Assembly: GCF_000176155.1 (NCBI RefSeq)
Contig: NZ_ACZO01000007.1
Coordinates: forward strand, 434,001-498,000
Direction of reading: 5' to 3'
Origin: Vibrio metschnikovii CIP 69.14
GTDB lineage: Bacteria > Pseudomonadota > Gammaproteobacteria > Enterobacterales > Vibrionaceae
Length of the DNA stretch: 64,000 nt
The translations under genes were made by a program, and so were the position numbers. Every line of letters begins with the position of its first letter. Within the stretch, counting starts at the first letter, position 1. Of the stretch, positions 38,099-49,321 are shown one piece after another. The notes below the pieces were generated by a model. That model was not told where the DNA came from and did no database searches. It saw only the letters and a list, made by a program, of their open reading frames with translations.

Positions 38099-40297
38099 CT
38101 AATTCAGTTTGTAAAATAACGTCGCTAACGGTGGAATACGTAACCGCAGTGATTGTGCTAACCCTTCGCTCGGCACACGATCGCTGTTGACGACCGATAA
38201 AACGTCAAAACCACTCCCGCCATATCGCTTTTCATCCGTATTCAAGAGCAATTGATAAGTGGCCGAGACAGGGACACCTAAACGAAACGCTTCGTGCGGT
38301 ACTGGCGTAAAATTGGTGATCACCAACACGCGCTCACCTGCACTATTGATCCGCTCATGAGCGATAATGCTCGCATCAGCCGCATCTTGTAGACGCCATT
38401 CAAACCCTTGAGGATCACAATCCAGTTCGTGCAGCGCGCTGTGTGTACGATACAAGTGGTTCAAATCGCGGACTAAGTTTTGTACCCCTTTATGACGCTC
38501 AAACTCCAACAAAAACCATTGCAGTTGATCATCGTGGTTCCACTCCCCCGTTTGTGCGAATTCAGCGCCCATAAAGTTAAGTTTCTTACCTGGTTGACCA
38601 TACATGTAACCCAAATAGGCACGCATATTCGCAGTTTGCTGCCATTCATCACCGGGCATTTTGTAAATCAATGACTGCTTACCGTACACCACTTCATCGT
38701 GTGACAGCGATAAGACATAGTTTTCACTAAAGGCATAAATTAATGGGAAGGTTAAAGTGTTGTGATGATATTTACGATGCACCGGATCTTCTTTGATATA
38801 AGAAAGGCTATCGTGCATCCACCCCATATTCCACTTAAAGCCAAAGCCTAACCCCCCAACAAAGGTTGGGGCAGAAACGCCAGGGAAAGCCGTTGACTCT
38901 TCAGCAATGGTCATGGCATTAGGGAAATGCTTATACACTTCTTCATTCATCCATTTCAACATCGCAATCGCGTCGTAATTTTCACGTCCCCCATCAACGT
39001 TCGGGATCCATTGATCATGGCTACGCGAGTAATCGAGATAAAGCATAGAAGCAACAGCATCGACTCGTATGCCATCAATATGGAACATCTCAAACCAATA
39101 GAGCGCGTTAGACACTAAGAAGCGGCGCACATGTTCACGGCCTAAATCATAAATATAGGAATTCCAATCTTGATGCCAGCCACGGCGAGGATCAGGATCG
39201 TGATACAGCGGCGTACCATCAAAATTCGCTAACCCATGGGAATCGGATGGAAAATGGGCAGGAACCCAGTCTAGCACCACTCCAATTTGCGCCTGATGGC
39301 ACTGATCGACAAAATATTTAAAATCATCCGGCGTGCCATAACGACTGGTTGGAGCGAATAACCCTATCGGCTGATATCCCCAAGACCCATAAAAGGGATG
39401 CTCAGAAACTGGCATTAACTCTACGTGGGTATAGCCCATATCCACCAGATAAGGTACTAGCTGATCAGCCAATTCACGATAAGTTAAAAAGCGCCCATCT
39501 TCACCGCGCTTCCAAGACCCCGGATGCAACTCGTAAAAAGACAGTGCTTGTTTGCGCTTTTCGGAAATGGGGCGCTGTTGCCATTGAGTATCTTGCCATT
39601 GATAGCGGCGATGATCGTAAGTCACGGAAGCTAAAGAAGGATACTGCTCAGCATAGCAACCCCATGGATCGGCCTTATGAGGTAAGCCTTCCCCATGAGG
39701 ACCTTTCAGTTCGAATTTGTATTGTGTTCCTTCGGGTAAATTAGGAATAAATAATCCCCAGATACCATAATCAAGGCGTTGCATCGGATGGCGACGCCCA
39801 TCCCAGTGGTTAAAAGCACCGATTAAACTGCAAGCTGAAGCATGAGGCGCATAGACTAAAAAACGAGTGCCGCTGATCTGATGTCCATCACGCTCTAAGG
39901 TAACAAATTGTGCTCCCATATGATGGTACATCTGCTTGGGCGTATGCAGCTGTTCAAATTCAGCATATAAGGAATGATATTGGTAAGGGTCATCAATGAT
40001 TTGCTCTGTGCCGGCCCAATCGACCGCCAGCTGGTAATGGGTAAACCGCAGATCATGATCGGATTTAAGAATAAACCCATCGAACTCATCACGCTCTAAG
40101 GCGATTCTTGGTTGCCCTTCTAAGAGCAGCTCAACCTTATCTGCATTAGGAAGCCATACCCGCAGTGCCCCTTGCTCTTGTGGAAGATAAGGGCCAAGAA
40201 AGGCAAAGGGATCGGCACACGCAGCATGCAATAATTGTTGATAGGTCTGCTGTAACTTAACGATTTTTTTCAGCGGTTTCTTTTTTACGGGGTTCAA
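38099..40297 (-). CDS. glgB: 1,4-alpha-glucan branching enzyme GlgB
   Basis: Cytoplasmic enzyme that introduces alpha-1,6 branches into glycogen. The 732-residue product has the long form of the family: an N1 domain (about 20-110), CBM48 (about 125-220), then GH13_9 with [17 protein letters not shown] (nucleophile Asp), [13 protein letters not shown] (acid/base Glu) and [12 protein letters not shown]. The start is TTG at 40297, with AGGAG 8 bases upstream. It follows malQ in the same direction, but an intrinsic terminator 30 bases upstream separates it, so it probably has its own weak promoter or depends on read-through. Its 3' end abuts the Qrr terminator on the other strand. Confidence 0.95.
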   Translation of the reverse strand: MNPVKKKPLKKIVKLQQTYQQLLHAACADPFAFLGPYLPQEQGALRVWLPNADKVELLLEGQPRIALERDEFDGFILKSDHDLRFTHYQLAVDWAGTEQIIDDPYQYHSLYAEFEQLHTPKQMYHHMGAQFVTLERDGHQISGTRFLVYAPHASACSLIGAFNHWDGRRHPMQRLDYGIWGLFIPNLPEGTQYKFELKGPHGEGLPHKADPWGCYAEQYPSLASVTYDHRRYQWQDTQWQQRPISEKRKQALSFYELHPGSWKRGEDGRFLTYRELADQLVPYLVDMGYTHVELMPVSEHPFYGSWGYQPIGLFAPTSRYGTPDDFKYFVDQCHQAQIGVVLDWVPAHFPSDSHGLANFDGTPLYHDPDPRRGWHQDWNSYIYDLGREHVRRFLVSNALYWFEMFHIDGIRVDAVASMLYLDYSRSHDQWIPNVDGGRENYDAIAMLKWMNEEVYKHFPNAMTIAEESTAFPGVSAPTFVGGLGFGFKWNMGWMHDSLSYIKEDPVHRKYHHNTLTFPLIYAFSENYVLSLSHDEVVYGKQSLIYKMPGDEWQQTANMRAYLGYMYGQPGKKLNFMGAEFAQTGEWNHDDQLQWFLLEFERHKGVQNLVRDLNHLYRTHSALHELDCDPQGFEWRLQDAADASIIAHERINSAGERVLVITNFTPVPHEAFRLGVPVSATYQLLLNTDEKRYGGSGFDVLSVVNSDRVPSEGLAQSLRLRIPPLATLFYKLN

Positions 40298-40327
40298 TAT
40301 ACTTACTCCTAACCAAGACTCTCAAAA

Positions 40328-40353
40328 GGAAAAATGCCCGCTAAGTGCGGGCT
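40328..40353 (-). terminator. terminator between malQ and glgB
   Basis: GCCCGC / GCGGGC stem with a 7-base loop (full arms AATGCCCGC and GCGGGCTT). Read leftward it is followed by ATTTTTCCTTTT. It stands 242 bases after malQ and 31 before the glgB start, so it likely uncouples the two. Confidence 0.78.
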
Positions 40354-40594
40354 TGCTAGCATGGCATCCATGACCTTGAGTTTGACAGATCCGATTTGTG
40401 CTGTAGTAGACACTCGGAATTTATTCGATCATTTAGCCTGATACATCTTAACTAACCCTGTAAAAACATGGAGTGACCTAGCGTTTATTTCTTAACCTTA
40501 ACTCAAAAAGATGCCGTATTATCGACAGAAACGGCACAGTGATGAGTGAACAACGCCAGTATCATCGCCGCCCAAAGGCGGCTACTCCGGTTTA

Positions 40595-42775
40595 TTATTG
40601 GCTCGCTTTCGCGCGAATCTGGGTCAATTTAGTCGCAATACGATTAACATCGTCGCGGGCAAAAATCTCATCTAAGTTCATCGATAGCTTACGACGCCAG
40701 TTAGGATACTCATTTACGGTACCTGGAATATTGACGGGCTTATCCATTTCCAGCCAATCTTCTAACTGAACGCTGAGTAACGCGGAAGAACCCGCCGCAA
40801 CGTGCAGTTGCAATGCTTCACTTAAGTAAGAGTCCATAGGAACTAACTGAGCATCACGTCCAATGCTTGCTGGTAAGTAACCGTGCCAATCAACCGAATT
40901 CAGTATGCCTTGCTTACATTTCAAACGATCCGTAAACAGCTCTTGCAGTTGCGCTTCATCAGGATACAAACCAATCTCGCGGCCCATTTTTAAGTCATCA
41001 CAGTGCCAAAAACCACGTAACGTTGGCATATCATGAGTACATAATGCCGCCATCGATTGCTCTGCATAATGAGTCGGAGAAATAAACCCACCGTCTTCTT
41101 TTGACGTTTCAAAGAAAAAGACTTTGTAAGAGTGCACCCCTGCATCGCGCAGCAATGCGACGATTTCATCAGGAACGGTACCTAAATCTTCACCGATCAC
41201 ACTACACTGGTGACGGTGTGATTCGAGCGCCAAAATAGCCAACATATCTTTAACTGGATAGTAAATGTAAGCACCTTGAGTGGCATTTTCACCTTTCGGG
41301 ATCCACCACAAACGCAATAAACCAAGCACATGATCAATCCGTAACGCACCACAATGTTTCATGTTGGCACGGAGCAACTTGATGTAAGCATCGTAAGCCG
41401 TGGCGTGTAAGGTTTGTGGATTAAGTGGCGGTAAGCCCCAATTTTGCCCCAAAGGACCTAGCACATCCGGTGGCGCGCCAATACTGGCATCCAAAACTAA
41501 GCTGCCGTTATCTGCCCACGTTTCAGCGCCAGAGTCAGCGACTCCCACGGCGAGATCGCGATATAAACCAACCGCCATGCCTTTTTCATCAGCTAATGCT
41601 TGTACTTCATTAATTTGTGTATCGGCGACCCATTGCAAATACATATAAAGATGAACACGCTCACGATGTTCTTCAATGTACTTTTGCACCGCCGCATTAT
41701 CAAAGTGACGGTATTTTTCAGGGAAAACTGGCCACCCCCACACTTGGCTATCTTGTGCATGCAAATCCGTGTGCAGTGCATCGAACGCGGCTTGGTGAAC
41801 AAGACTTTCGCCACCTTGCTCGACAAAAGCTAAGAAGGCACGCGCGCGATCGGTATTATTATCCAAATGGCGGCGCTTAAACTCATTAAACAGTAACGGC
41901 AAGACACTCATTTTAAGCTCTGCCACTTCGGTATAATTAACCCAGTGAGTTTCACGAACTTTTTGTAAACGTTGCTGAAAATCCTGACTACCGACTTGTT
42001 GCTGAGCTTCGGCACTGAGTGCAAACTCAGGTACCGAGCTAACATCGATATACAGGATATTTAGCCAGCGACGTGAAGAAGGGCTATAAGGGCTGGCCCC
42101 TTCAGGGTTAGCAGGAAATAGCGAATGAATCGGGTTTAAACCCACAAAATCACCGCCACGCGAAGCGATATCAGCCACTAGCTGCTTGAGATCGCCAAAA
42201 TCGCCCATCCCCCAGTTGTGTTGGGTACGTAAGGTGTAGAGCTGAATGCTTGGTCCCCACAGTTTTTTACCTTGAACCAAAGCAGGTTGCTTAAAACACG
42301 CTCGCGGCGTGATGATCAGCGTCATCGTATACGGTGCTTTGCGCCGCTTACGAGTAACCAATAACGTATGATATCCCCACGCCAAACCGCTTGGCAACGC
42401 AAACACTAAAGGGCCACCCTCTGCACGTTCATCACGAACAATTTGTGATTGAAGATAGCCTTCAAGTACTTCTCCCTGCTCGGTTTCTATCCGCCAATTA
42501 AATTCACTTTCCCGAGCGCTGACACCTAGGTACAGTGGAACTTCAACCGCATCCCCTTCTGAGATCACCAACACAGGATCCAAGACATCTTTTTTATGTT
42601 TTTTCTGAGCTGACGCTAATAACGTTTGATCATTGGTTGTATCGTACCCCAAAGACGCCAAAAGACGACGAATAGTGTCGTCTGAAACGGTGGCCTCGTC
42701 TCCCCAAGCGCTGACATAGCTATCGGCAATTCTTGCCATCTCTGCGACTTGTTTTAATGCATTATGTTCTTTCAT
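40595..42775 (-). CDS. malQ: 4-alpha-glucanotransferase (amylomaltase) MalQ
   Basis: Cytoplasmic GH77 enzyme that disproportionates maltodextrins, releasing glucose. At 726 residues it is the long enteric/vibrio form, with an N-terminal extension of about 150 residues. Conserved motifs: YSPSSRRWLNILYIDV, GLYRDLAVGVADSGAETWAD, ALRIDHVLGLLRLWWIP (nucleophile Asp), SVIGEDLGTVPDEI (acid/base Glu) and THDMPTLRGFW. The gene follows malP by 100 bases with a hairpin in the gap, the classical malPQ order, and is presumably under MalT control from the malP promoter. Confidence 0.95.
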   Translation of the reverse strand: MKEHNALKQVAEMARIADSYVSAWGDEATVSDDTIRRLLASLGYDTTNDQTLLASAQKKHKKDVLDPVLVISEGDAVEVPLYLGVSARESEFNWRIETEQGEVLEGYLQSQIVRDERAEGGPLVFALPSGLAWGYHTLLVTRKRRKAPYTMTLIITPRACFKQPALVQGKKLWGPSIQLYTLRTQHNWGMGDFGDLKQLVADIASRGGDFVGLNPIHSLFPANPEGASPYSPSSRRWLNILYIDVSSVPEFALSAEAQQQVGSQDFQQRLQKVRETHWVNYTEVAELKMSVLPLLFNEFKRRHLDNNTDRARAFLAFVEQGGESLVHQAAFDALHTDLHAQDSQVWGWPVFPEKYRHFDNAAVQKYIEEHRERVHLYMYLQWVADTQINEVQALADEKGMAVGLYRDLAVGVADSGAETWADNGSLVLDASIGAPPDVLGPLGQNWGLPPLNPQTLHATAYDAYIKLLRANMKHCGALRIDHVLGLLRLWWIPKGENATQGAYIYYPVKDMLAILALESHRHQCSVIGEDLGTVPDEIVALLRDAGVHSYKVFFFETSKEDGGFISPTHYAEQSMAALCTHDMPTLRGFWHCDDLKMGREIGLYPDEAQLQELFTDRLKCKQGILNSVDWHGYLPASIGRDAQLVPMDSYLSEALQLHVAAGSSALLSVQLEDWLEMDKPVNIPGTVNEYPNWRRKLSMNLDEIFARDDVNRIATKLTQIRAKASQ

Positions 42776-42837
42776 CGCTTTCTCCGAAGGGACTGCTTAC
42801 CCCTCAAAAATCATGTAGGGTGTATAAGAAAAGAGTT

Positions 42838-42866
42838 ATCCAGCCAAGGGTTTCCTTGGCCGGATA
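42838..42866 (-). terminator. intercistronic hairpin between malP and malQ
   Basis: ATCCAGCCAAGGG and CCTTGGCCGGAT pair with one G-U or mismatch; read leftward the stem is followed by AACTCTTTTC. The imperfect T-run suggests partial attenuation or mRNA stabilisation between the two cistrons. Confidence 0.6.
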
Positions 42867-42875
42867 GTCGGTTAA

Positions 42876-45329
42876 TTAGCGTTTAACCGCTTTTAATTTC
42901 CAAATGTTATTCACGTAATCTCGAATACTACGGTCTGAGCTGAATTTACCCACCAGCGCGGTATTCAAAATGGCTTTTTTCGCCCAGCCAGCTTGATCAC
43001 GATATTGCTTGTCCATCGCTTCATGAGCTTGAATGTAAGAAGCAAAATCGGCCAGTACGAGGTAAGGGTCTCCGCCATCCAGTAAACTGTCATAAGTCGC
43101 GCGCAGCTGTCCCGGAGCACCTGGTGTAAACTCATCGCCCAGCAGTAAATCCATTGACGCTTTCAACAGTGGATCGGCTTGATAATAATCGTAAGGGTTG
43201 TAGCCGCGTGCTTTCAACGATTCAACGCCATCAACATCCAAACCAAAGATGTAGATATTCTCATCACCAACTTCTTCACGAATTTCTACGTTTGCGCCAT
43301 CCATCGTACCGATGGTTAACGCACCATTCAGTGCCATTTTCATATTACCGGTACCTGATGCCTCTTTACCTGCGGTAGAGATTTGCTCAGACACATCGGC
43401 TGCCGGAATAATGATTTCCGCCATGCTGACACGATAATCAGGAATAAATACCACTTTAAGTTTGTGATTCACACGAGGATCGTTATTCACTTTCTCCGCA
43501 ATCTTGTTCAGCGCATAAATAATTTCTTTAGCAAGGTGATAACCCGGCGCCGCTTTCGCAGCAAAGAACACCACGCGTGGCTGCATATCAAATTTTGGAT
43601 CGTTCAATAAGCGATGATAGAGCGAAAGAATGTGCAACATATTCAGATGCTGACGTTTGTATTCGTGTAAACGTTTGATCTGGACATCAAAGATAGCGTT
43701 GGTATCAAGCTCAATACCCATATTGTCGCTTACCCAGTCAGCCAAACGTTGTTTATTGGCTTTCTTAACGGCCATAAACTGCTTTTGAAACGCTTTATCA
43801 TCAGCATACTTGGCAATCTCTTTAAGCTGTTCTAAATCCGCAGGCCATTGGTCACCAATCTTCTCGGTGATCAATGCGGTTAATCCTGGGTTACAGAATT
43901 TTAACCAGCGGCGAGGGGTCACCCCATTTGTCACGTTTTGGATCTTACCAGGGTAAAGCTCAACGAATTCGGGAAACAGATCCCGTTGCACTAACGCAGA
44001 GTGTAAGGCAGCAACACCATTGACGGCATACGACCCGACAACACACAAGTTAGCCATACGCACCATGCGGTGGAAACCTTCTTGAATGATCGATAATTTT
44101 TGCTGTTTGGTTACATCACCAGGCCATTTAGCACGAACGTCTTGTAAGAAGCGATGGTTGATCTCGTAAATGATCTCCATATGACGAGGTAACAAGCGTT
44201 GGATTAACGATTCACTCCACGTTTCTAAGGCTTCTGGTAATAACGTATGGTTAGTGTAAGCAAACGTTTTTGAACTGATTTCCCACGCCGCTTCCCAAGT
44301 CAAATCATGCTCATCAATGAAAATGCGCATTAATTCAGGAATGGCGATGGTTGGATGGGTATCATTTAACTGAATGGTTTCATATTTTGGTAAGTCTTGT
44401 AGCGAGAAACCAGCCGCTTGATGACGACGCAAAATATCACGCACTGAAGCCGCACTGTGGAAATATTGCTGCATCAAACGTAGCGTTTTGCCTTTTTCGT
44501 GGTTGTCATTAGGATAAAGTACTTTGGTGATATTACCCGCATCAATCAGCGCGTGCTGCGCTTCAAAATAGTTACCATTATTAAAGCTCTCTAATGAGAA
44601 CGGTGCAATGGCACGACATTCCCAAAGACGCAACGGGTAAACGGTTTCACTCTGGTAGCCCACAATAGGCAGATCCCACGGCATCGCTTGTACCAACATG
44701 CCCGGTACCCAGCGGCGCTTCTCTTTACCTTGATCGTGGTAGACTTCGACATGACCATAAAAGCCAATTTCTTGTTTAATGTCAGGACGAGCGACTTCCC
44801 ATGGATAGCCTTCAATTCCACACCAAGCATCCGGCGCTTCTTTTTGATGTCCATCCTCAAACGATTGTTTAAACAAACCGTACTCATAATGCAAACCATA
44901 GCCGACGGTTGGATACTCTTGCGCAGCACACGAGTCCATAAAACAAGCGGCTAAACGACCTAAACCGCCATTACCTAATGACGGATCGCGTTCTTCTTCT
45001 AGTAAATCCGTCAGGTTCTGTCCAAGTTCACTCATTGCTTGGCCAACCTGCTCATACAAGCCCATGCTGATCAGGTTATTGCCTGTTAGTCGCCCAATTA
45101 AGAATTCAAGTGAAAGGTAGTTAACACTTTTCGCGTTAACAATTCGTGGGTCTTGCTCTGTTTCAAGTAGATCAAACGTGGTCAATTCCGCTAGCGCTTG
45201 ACCCATTGCTAAATACCATACTCGGCTAGAAGCATGTTCAATCGTCGTCGCATAGGTCGCGGTAAGGTGGCGTTTCACGTTTGCTTGAAATAATGCTTTA
45301 TCAAAAGTTTTCTGTTGCGTAGGTTTCAT
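42876..45329 (-). CDS. malP: maltodextrin/glycogen phosphorylase MalP
   Basis: Cytoplasmic PLP-dependent enzyme that cleaves alpha-1,4-glucans with phosphate to glucose-1-phosphate. The 817-residue product matches the GT35 family: EEERDPSLGNGGLGRLAACFMDS, LNDTHPTIAIPELMRI, GVTPRRWL, and the PLP site EASGTGNMKMALNGALTIGTMDGAN, whose Lys in GNMKMA binds the cofactor. Orientation is leftward, divergent from malT, with malQ following. The intergenic region carries MalT-box-like and CRP-like sequences. Maltodextrin rather than glycogen specificity is inferred from the mal context. Confidence 0.95.
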   Translation of the reverse strand: MKPTQQKTFDKALFQANVKRHLTATYATTIEHASSRVWYLAMGQALAELTTFDLLETEQDPRIVNAKSVNYLSLEFLIGRLTGNNLISMGLYEQVGQAMSELGQNLTDLLEEERDPSLGNGGLGRLAACFMDSCAAQEYPTVGYGLHYEYGLFKQSFEDGHQKEAPDAWCGIEGYPWEVARPDIKQEIGFYGHVEVYHDQGKEKRRWVPGMLVQAMPWDLPIVGYQSETVYPLRLWECRAIAPFSLESFNNGNYFEAQHALIDAGNITKVLYPNDNHEKGKTLRLMQQYFHSAASVRDILRRHQAAGFSLQDLPKYETIQLNDTHPTIAIPELMRIFIDEHDLTWEAAWEISSKTFAYTNHTLLPEALETWSESLIQRLLPRHMEIIYEINHRFLQDVRAKWPGDVTKQQKLSIIQEGFHRMVRMANLCVVGSYAVNGVAALHSALVQRDLFPEFVELYPGKIQNVTNGVTPRRWLKFCNPGLTALITEKIGDQWPADLEQLKEIAKYADDKAFQKQFMAVKKANKQRLADWVSDNMGIELDTNAIFDVQIKRLHEYKRQHLNMLHILSLYHRLLNDPKFDMQPRVVFFAAKAAPGYHLAKEIIYALNKIAEKVNNDPRVNHKLKVVFIPDYRVSMAEIIIPAADVSEQISTAGKEASGTGNMKMALNGALTIGTMDGANVEIREEVGDENIYIFGLDVDGVESLKARGYNPYDYYQADPLLKASMDLLLGDEFTPGAPGQLRATYDSLLDGGDPYLVLADFASYIQAHEAMDKQYRDQAGWAKKAILNTALVGKFSSDRSIRDYVNNIWKLKAVKR

Positions 45330-45395
45330 TGAGAAATCTCACTTTTCGGTTTTAATCCATCTGTGGTCTATCGTGCATTGCCTCTTTCCGCAAAA

Positions 45396-45430
45396 CATCC
45401 TCCCACTGAAATGGCAAATTAGGATGAGAA
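45396..45430 (-). promoter_or_regulatory. putative MalT boxes of the malP promoter
   Basis: GGGAGGATG (minus strand, 45396-45404) and AGGATGAGA (plus strand, 45421-45429) resemble the MalT box core GGATGA. They lie 65-100 bases upstream of the malP start. Orientation differs between the two, so the functional arrangement is uncertain. Confidence 0.45.
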
Positions 45431-45503
45431 GCAAGGGCGTAGATGCAGCGATAGCCTCGTAGAGGTGATCTGTCTCTCATCGATCAAACAGAGAAACAAA
45501 CGA

Positions 45504-45523
45504 TGAGTGATAACGATCACAGC
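45504..45523. promoter_or_regulatory. CRP-like site between malP and malT
   Basis: AGTGATAACGATCACA matches TGTGA-N6-TCACA at nine of ten positions. It lies between the divergent genes and could serve either promoter. Confidence 0.6.
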
Positions 45524-45687
45524 AACGCGTTTAGTGAGCATAGTGGTCTCTTTTTACAAAACCCGGACAGCTAGATAAACATTTACTCAAAATGCAACAA
45601 TGATCACATGACATTATTTTCTGTTGCTTAATTTGCAGCGTATCTCGTGTGCAAGAGATAAATATCAGGGTTATTCACCTCACCAAT

Positions 45688-45706
45688 AAGTGACAAGCAT
45701 CACATA
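45688..45706 (+). promoter_or_regulatory. CRP-like site upstream of malT
   Basis: AGTGACAAGCATCACA matches TGTGA-N6-TCACA at nine of ten positions, about 120 bases before the malT start. CRP activation of malT is known in E. coli. Confidence 0.65.
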
Positions 45707-45823
45707 ATAGGGGCGTAGTTAGTGAAGAACTGTGAATTTGGCAAGAAAGTCGTCTGGGATCAATAACAGTCTGCGGCAAGTTCCAGTAACATCCCTGTCA
45801 TTAACGATGACGGGACAAATATC

Positions 45824-48532
45824 ATGTGGATTCCATCGAAATTAACTCGCCCAGGACGGCTACACAACGCTATTGTCCGTCCGCGCGTTTTAGAACTCCT
45901 GCAAAAGGCCCCTTGTTATAAGTTGGTCCTTTTCCGCTCTCCAGCGGGTTATGGCAAAACCACCATGGCCGCTCAATGGCTTGCCGATAAACCGAATGTC
46001 GGCTGGTACAGTATTGATGAAAGTGATAATGATCCTTTTCGCTTCATGAATTACTTACTGCAAGCGATGAATAAAGCGACTCAACAAAGCTGCCCTAATG
46101 CGCAAAAATTGGCAGAACGACGCCAATTTTCATCGCCCCACTCACTGTTTAGCGAAGTTTTTGCTGAGATTTCTCAGTTTGATCAAGAATGCTTTGTCGT
46201 GTTGGATGATTATCATCTGATCAGTGATGATGAGATTCACGAAGCGATGCGCTTTTTCCTGAAACATATGCCAGATAATCTCACCCTAGTCGTCACCAGC
46301 CGCATGACACCGCCGCTGGGCACAGCGAATCTGCGTGTACGTGATTTAATGATAGAGATAGGTAATGAGTTGCTGGCGTTTGATACCGAAGAGACCACGC
46401 GTTTTTTCAACCAGCGTGTCGTGGAAGGTATTGATGACGTCACCGCCCTCAACCTGCGTAATTATGTTGAAGGTTGGCCTTCAGCATTACAACTTATCGC
46501 CTTACAAGCACAACATCAAAAGCGCACCTTAGCCCAGTCGGTTGAATCGGTCGCTCATTTTAACCATGCCCATTTATGGGATTACTTAGTTGAAGAAGTG
46601 TTTGATTTACTGGATAAAGAAACACGCCACTTTCTGATGCAGTGCTCGGTATTGGATCACTTTAACGACAGCTTAGTCAGCGCCTTAACACAACGAGACG
46701 ATGCCCTAAGTATGATTGAATCACTCAATCGGTATGGTCTGTTTATCTATCCATTAGAAGGTGATCACAACTGGTATCGCTTTCATAATTTATTTGCTGA
46801 ATTTCTTGCCCATCAACGCATGGCACGGATCCCTCAGCAAGAGCAAGAATTACATCGCTCCGCCGCGCGCGCCTGGCTTGAAGCCTCTACCCCACATCAA
46901 GCTTTACGTCATGCTAACTTAGCGCAGGATACCGATCTTTTAGCGAGTATTTTGACTCAACATGGTTGGAAAATGTTCAACCAAGGTGAGCTTAATGTCC
47001 TTGAGTCGGCAATTAATCTCCTCGCGCCACAACAGCTTTATAAAGAACCCAAACTCTGTTTACTGCAAGCTTGGTTGGCACAAAGCCAACATCGCTACGA
47101 TACCGTAGGCGCGATGCTTGAACAGGCAGAAAAAGAGATGCAAGCGCTGAACGTCGAACTCAGTAGTAAACAGCAAGGTGAGTTTAATGCGCTATTGGCT
47201 CAAGTCGCGATCAACAAAAATGAGCCCGAGAAAGCCTTAACCCTCGCTGAACTGGCATTAAGCCAATTAGACAGCACCGTGTATCGAAGCCGCATTGTTG
47301 CCACATCGGTTGTTGGAGAAGTGAACCACGTTCTTGGTCACCTCAGTCGTGCGCTATCAATGATGCAACAAACCGAAAAACTGGCACGGCAATATCAAGT
47401 CTACCATCAAGCGCTCTGGGCCTTATTGCAACAGAGCGAAATCTTAATTGCTCAGGGCTACGTGCAAGCGGCTTTCGAAGTGCAAGATAACGCCTTCAAG
47501 CTGGTGGAGGAGCAGCATTTACACCAAGTTCCCTTACATGAGTTTTTACTGCGTATTCGCGCCCAAATTCTCTGGTGTTGGAATCGTTTAGATGAAGCAG
47601 AAGAGTGTGCCCACAAGGGGTTAGAAGTGCTTGGTCAACATTCACCGAGTCAACATTTACACAGTTATTCAATGTTGGCACGTATCGCGGTTGGCCGTGG
47701 AGAACTGGATAAAGCCGGGCGTTATATCGAGCAAGTCCATCACCTGATCAAACAATCACAGTATCATGTCGACTGGACGGCGAACGCCTCATTATCGTTA
47801 TTATTGTATTGGCAAGCTCGTGGGGATAAAACCGCGATAGAACATTGGTTGACCACTACCCATCGACCAGAAAAAGCTTATAACCATTTTTTCCAACTGC
47901 AATGGCGCAATATTGCTCGCGCACAAATTTGCCTCGAACAGTATCCGGAAGCGAAACAAACCTTAGCATTTTTACAACAGCAAGCGAGTGAGTACCAACT
48001 ACTGACCGACTTAAATCGCAACTTAATTGTTGAAGCCACGCTCGCCGCGCTCGGCAATGATGATGAACTCGCTCGTGATAAGCTCAAAGAGGCTCTACGC
48101 CTCACCAATCAAACGGGCATGGTGGGTAATTTCCTGATCGATGGACAAAAAATTGGCCATTTACTGGAAAAAATGGTTCACCGCGGAGAATTAGGGGATT
48201 TAGAGCGCCATCGCGCCCAGCTATTGATTAAGGAGATATCAACCTCTCAGCGCAGTCGCTCCATTCATTTTGATGAAGAATTTGTCGAAAAGCTGATTAA
48301 CCATCCCAATATCCCTGAGCTGGTTAGAACCAGTCCGCTCACTCAACGTGAGTGGCAAGTGCTTGGGTTAATTTATTCAGGCTTTAGTAATGAGCAGATT
48401 GCTCAAGAGCTTGATGTGGCAGGGACGACCATCAAAACGCATATTCGTAACCTGTATCAAAAACTGAATATCGCCAACCGTAAAGAAGCGATGCATACCG
48501 CAGAAAACTTATTACAGTTAATGGGATATTAA
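45824..48532 (+). CDS. malT: maltose regulon activator MalT
   Basis: ATP-dependent transcription activator triggered by maltotriose. The 902-residue product has the MalT/LAL (STAND) layout: an N-terminal NTPase with Walker [14 protein letters not shown] (about 39-52) and Walker B-like [10 protein letters not shown], a winged-helix and arm region, a superhelical sensor made of TPR-like repeats (about 440-800), and a C-terminal LuxR-type helix-turn-helix ([36 protein letters not shown]). It is divergent from malPQ, as in enteric bacteria. Targets in this window are likely malPQ and lamB-malM, judging from nearby MalT-box-like sequences. Confidence 0.96.
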   Translation: MWIPSKLTRPGRLHNAIVRPRVLELLQKAPCYKLVLFRSPAGYGKTTMAAQWLADKPNVGWYSIDESDNDPFRFMNYLLQAMNKATQQSCPNAQKLAERRQFSSPHSLFSEVFAEISQFDQECFVVLDDYHLISDDEIHEAMRFFLKHMPDNLTLVVTSRMTPPLGTANLRVRDLMIEIGNELLAFDTEETTRFFNQRVVEGIDDVTALNLRNYVEGWPSALQLIALQAQHQKRTLAQSVESVAHFNHAHLWDYLVEEVFDLLDKETRHFLMQCSVLDHFNDSLVSALTQRDDALSMIESLNRYGLFIYPLEGDHNWYRFHNLFAEFLAHQRMARIPQQEQELHRSAARAWLEASTPHQALRHANLAQDTDLLASILTQHGWKMFNQGELNVLESAINLLAPQQLYKEPKLCLLQAWLAQSQHRYDTVGAMLEQAEKEMQALNVELSSKQQGEFNALLAQVAINKNEPEKALTLAELALSQLDSTVYRSRIVATSVVGEVNHVLGHLSRALSMMQQTEKLARQYQVYHQALWALLQQSEILIAQGYVQAAFEVQDNAFKLVEEQHLHQVPLHEFLLRIRAQILWCWNRLDEAEECAHKGLEVLGQHSPSQHLHSYSMLARIAVGRGELDKAGRYIEQVHHLIKQSQYHVDWTANASLSLLLYWQARGDKTAIEHWLTTTHRPEKAYNHFFQLQWRNIARAQICLEQYPEAKQTLAFLQQQASEYQLLTDLNRNLIVEATLAALGNDDELARDKLKEALRLTNQTGMVGNFLIDGQKIGHLLEKMVHRGELGDLERHRAQLLIKEISTSQRSRSIHFDEEFVEKLINHPNIPELVRTSPLTQREWQVLGLIYSGFSNEQIAQELDVAGTTIKTHIRNLYQKLNIANRKEAMHTAENLLQLMGY

Positions 48533-48545
48533 AATATCTCGAACC

Positions 48546-48580
48546 TCGGCCTACTGATTGGATTATAACAAGTAGGCCGA
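48546..48580. terminator. terminator between malT and yibL
   Basis: TCGGCCTACT / AGTAGGCCGA is a perfect 10-bp stem with a 15-base loop in the short gap between convergent genes. T-runs are weak. Confidence 0.65.
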
Positions 48581-48587
48581 CCGTCGA

Positions 48588-48944
48588 TTAAAATGGTTTA
48601 GGCGCAAAACCAGTCATCACTTCGACCCGTAAGGCTTTACCAATTTTGGTGGTAGGATGAACAATAACCAGCCCTTTAACGGATTTTTTCAGTTTCCCTA
48701 AATCGGCCTGCTCTTCTTTAGTCAACTCACGATAAAACGGCATATCCGCCAGCATTTTGCGCTCTTTGTTTAGCTCATACTCTGCTTTGTTCTTCAAACT
48801 ATTAATTTGTTTGGTCAACTGATCAACTTCATCCGTAAACTTACTCACCATAGCGCTATCACCGCGAGTCTTGGCCGATTCTAACTTATGAGAACAAGTA
48901 TCAAGGCGGCTGTGTAATTTTTGCAGATCGTTTTTTAAACTCAT
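48588..48944 (-). CDS. yibL: YibL-family ribosome-associated protein
   Basis: 118 residues, highly charged. The N-terminal half is a coiled coil (LQKLHSRLDTCSHKLESAKTRGDSAMVSKFTDEVDQLTKQI, heptad-like), and the C-terminal half carries the conserved FYRELTKEEQADLGKLKKSVKGLVIVHPTTKIGKALRV block of YibL (DUF2810). E. coli YibL has been reported with ribosomal particles; its role is unclear. The gene is monocistronic, convergent with malT. Intact and of normal length. Confidence 0.85.
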   Translation of the reverse strand: MSLKNDLQKLHSRLDTCSHKLESAKTRGDSAMVSKFTDEVDQLTKQINSLKNKAEYELNKERKMLADMPFYRELTKEEQADLGKLKKSVKGLVIVHPTTKIGKALRVEVMTGFAPKPF

Positions 48945-49321
48945 GGGGCTTAAGGCTCTTACCGATAAATGGGCACGGATTATAGCATAGGAGAGGCAGA
49001 GTGTTGAAATACAAAAACATCGATTCTTGCTCTTGGATTTCTCTCACCATATAGCGCTGTGAACATCAGATGACCACAAAGTCCAGCTTCTTGAGCAAGT
49101 GATATCGAGTCACCGCTCTTTGATAACCATAAAAATGTGACATAAAACCGATTAATCTTTCATTCATCGTTTAATAACTGCACTAGTATTATGGTAATAG
49201 TCTGCATCGTTGATAATGCTATCGATAAAATAAAAATATCATTCTCACACCACGAGATGATCAAGCAGGCAAACGGTATCAGTTGGTTTGAACTTAATAA
49301 TCATGAAAGATGGAAAACACC
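48945..49321. other. 377-base divergent intergenic region
   Basis: It separates yibL from the chemoreceptor gene and should hold both promoters. No RNA gene or clear operator was identified. The region near 49140-49260 is AT-rich. Confidence 0.4.

Noticed and set aside
41400-41880. Several plus-strand frames of 60-90 residues inside malQ
   Set aside because: They lie antisense to a firmly identified gene and have no family resemblance or ribosome sites.
43640-43680. TGTAAACG within malP as a further parS2 site
   Set aside because: Only half of the palindrome is present; the left half does not match.
49250-49275. ATGATCAAGC as an RctB replication-initiator site
   Set aside because: A single loose match without an array of iterons; cannot be distinguished from chance.
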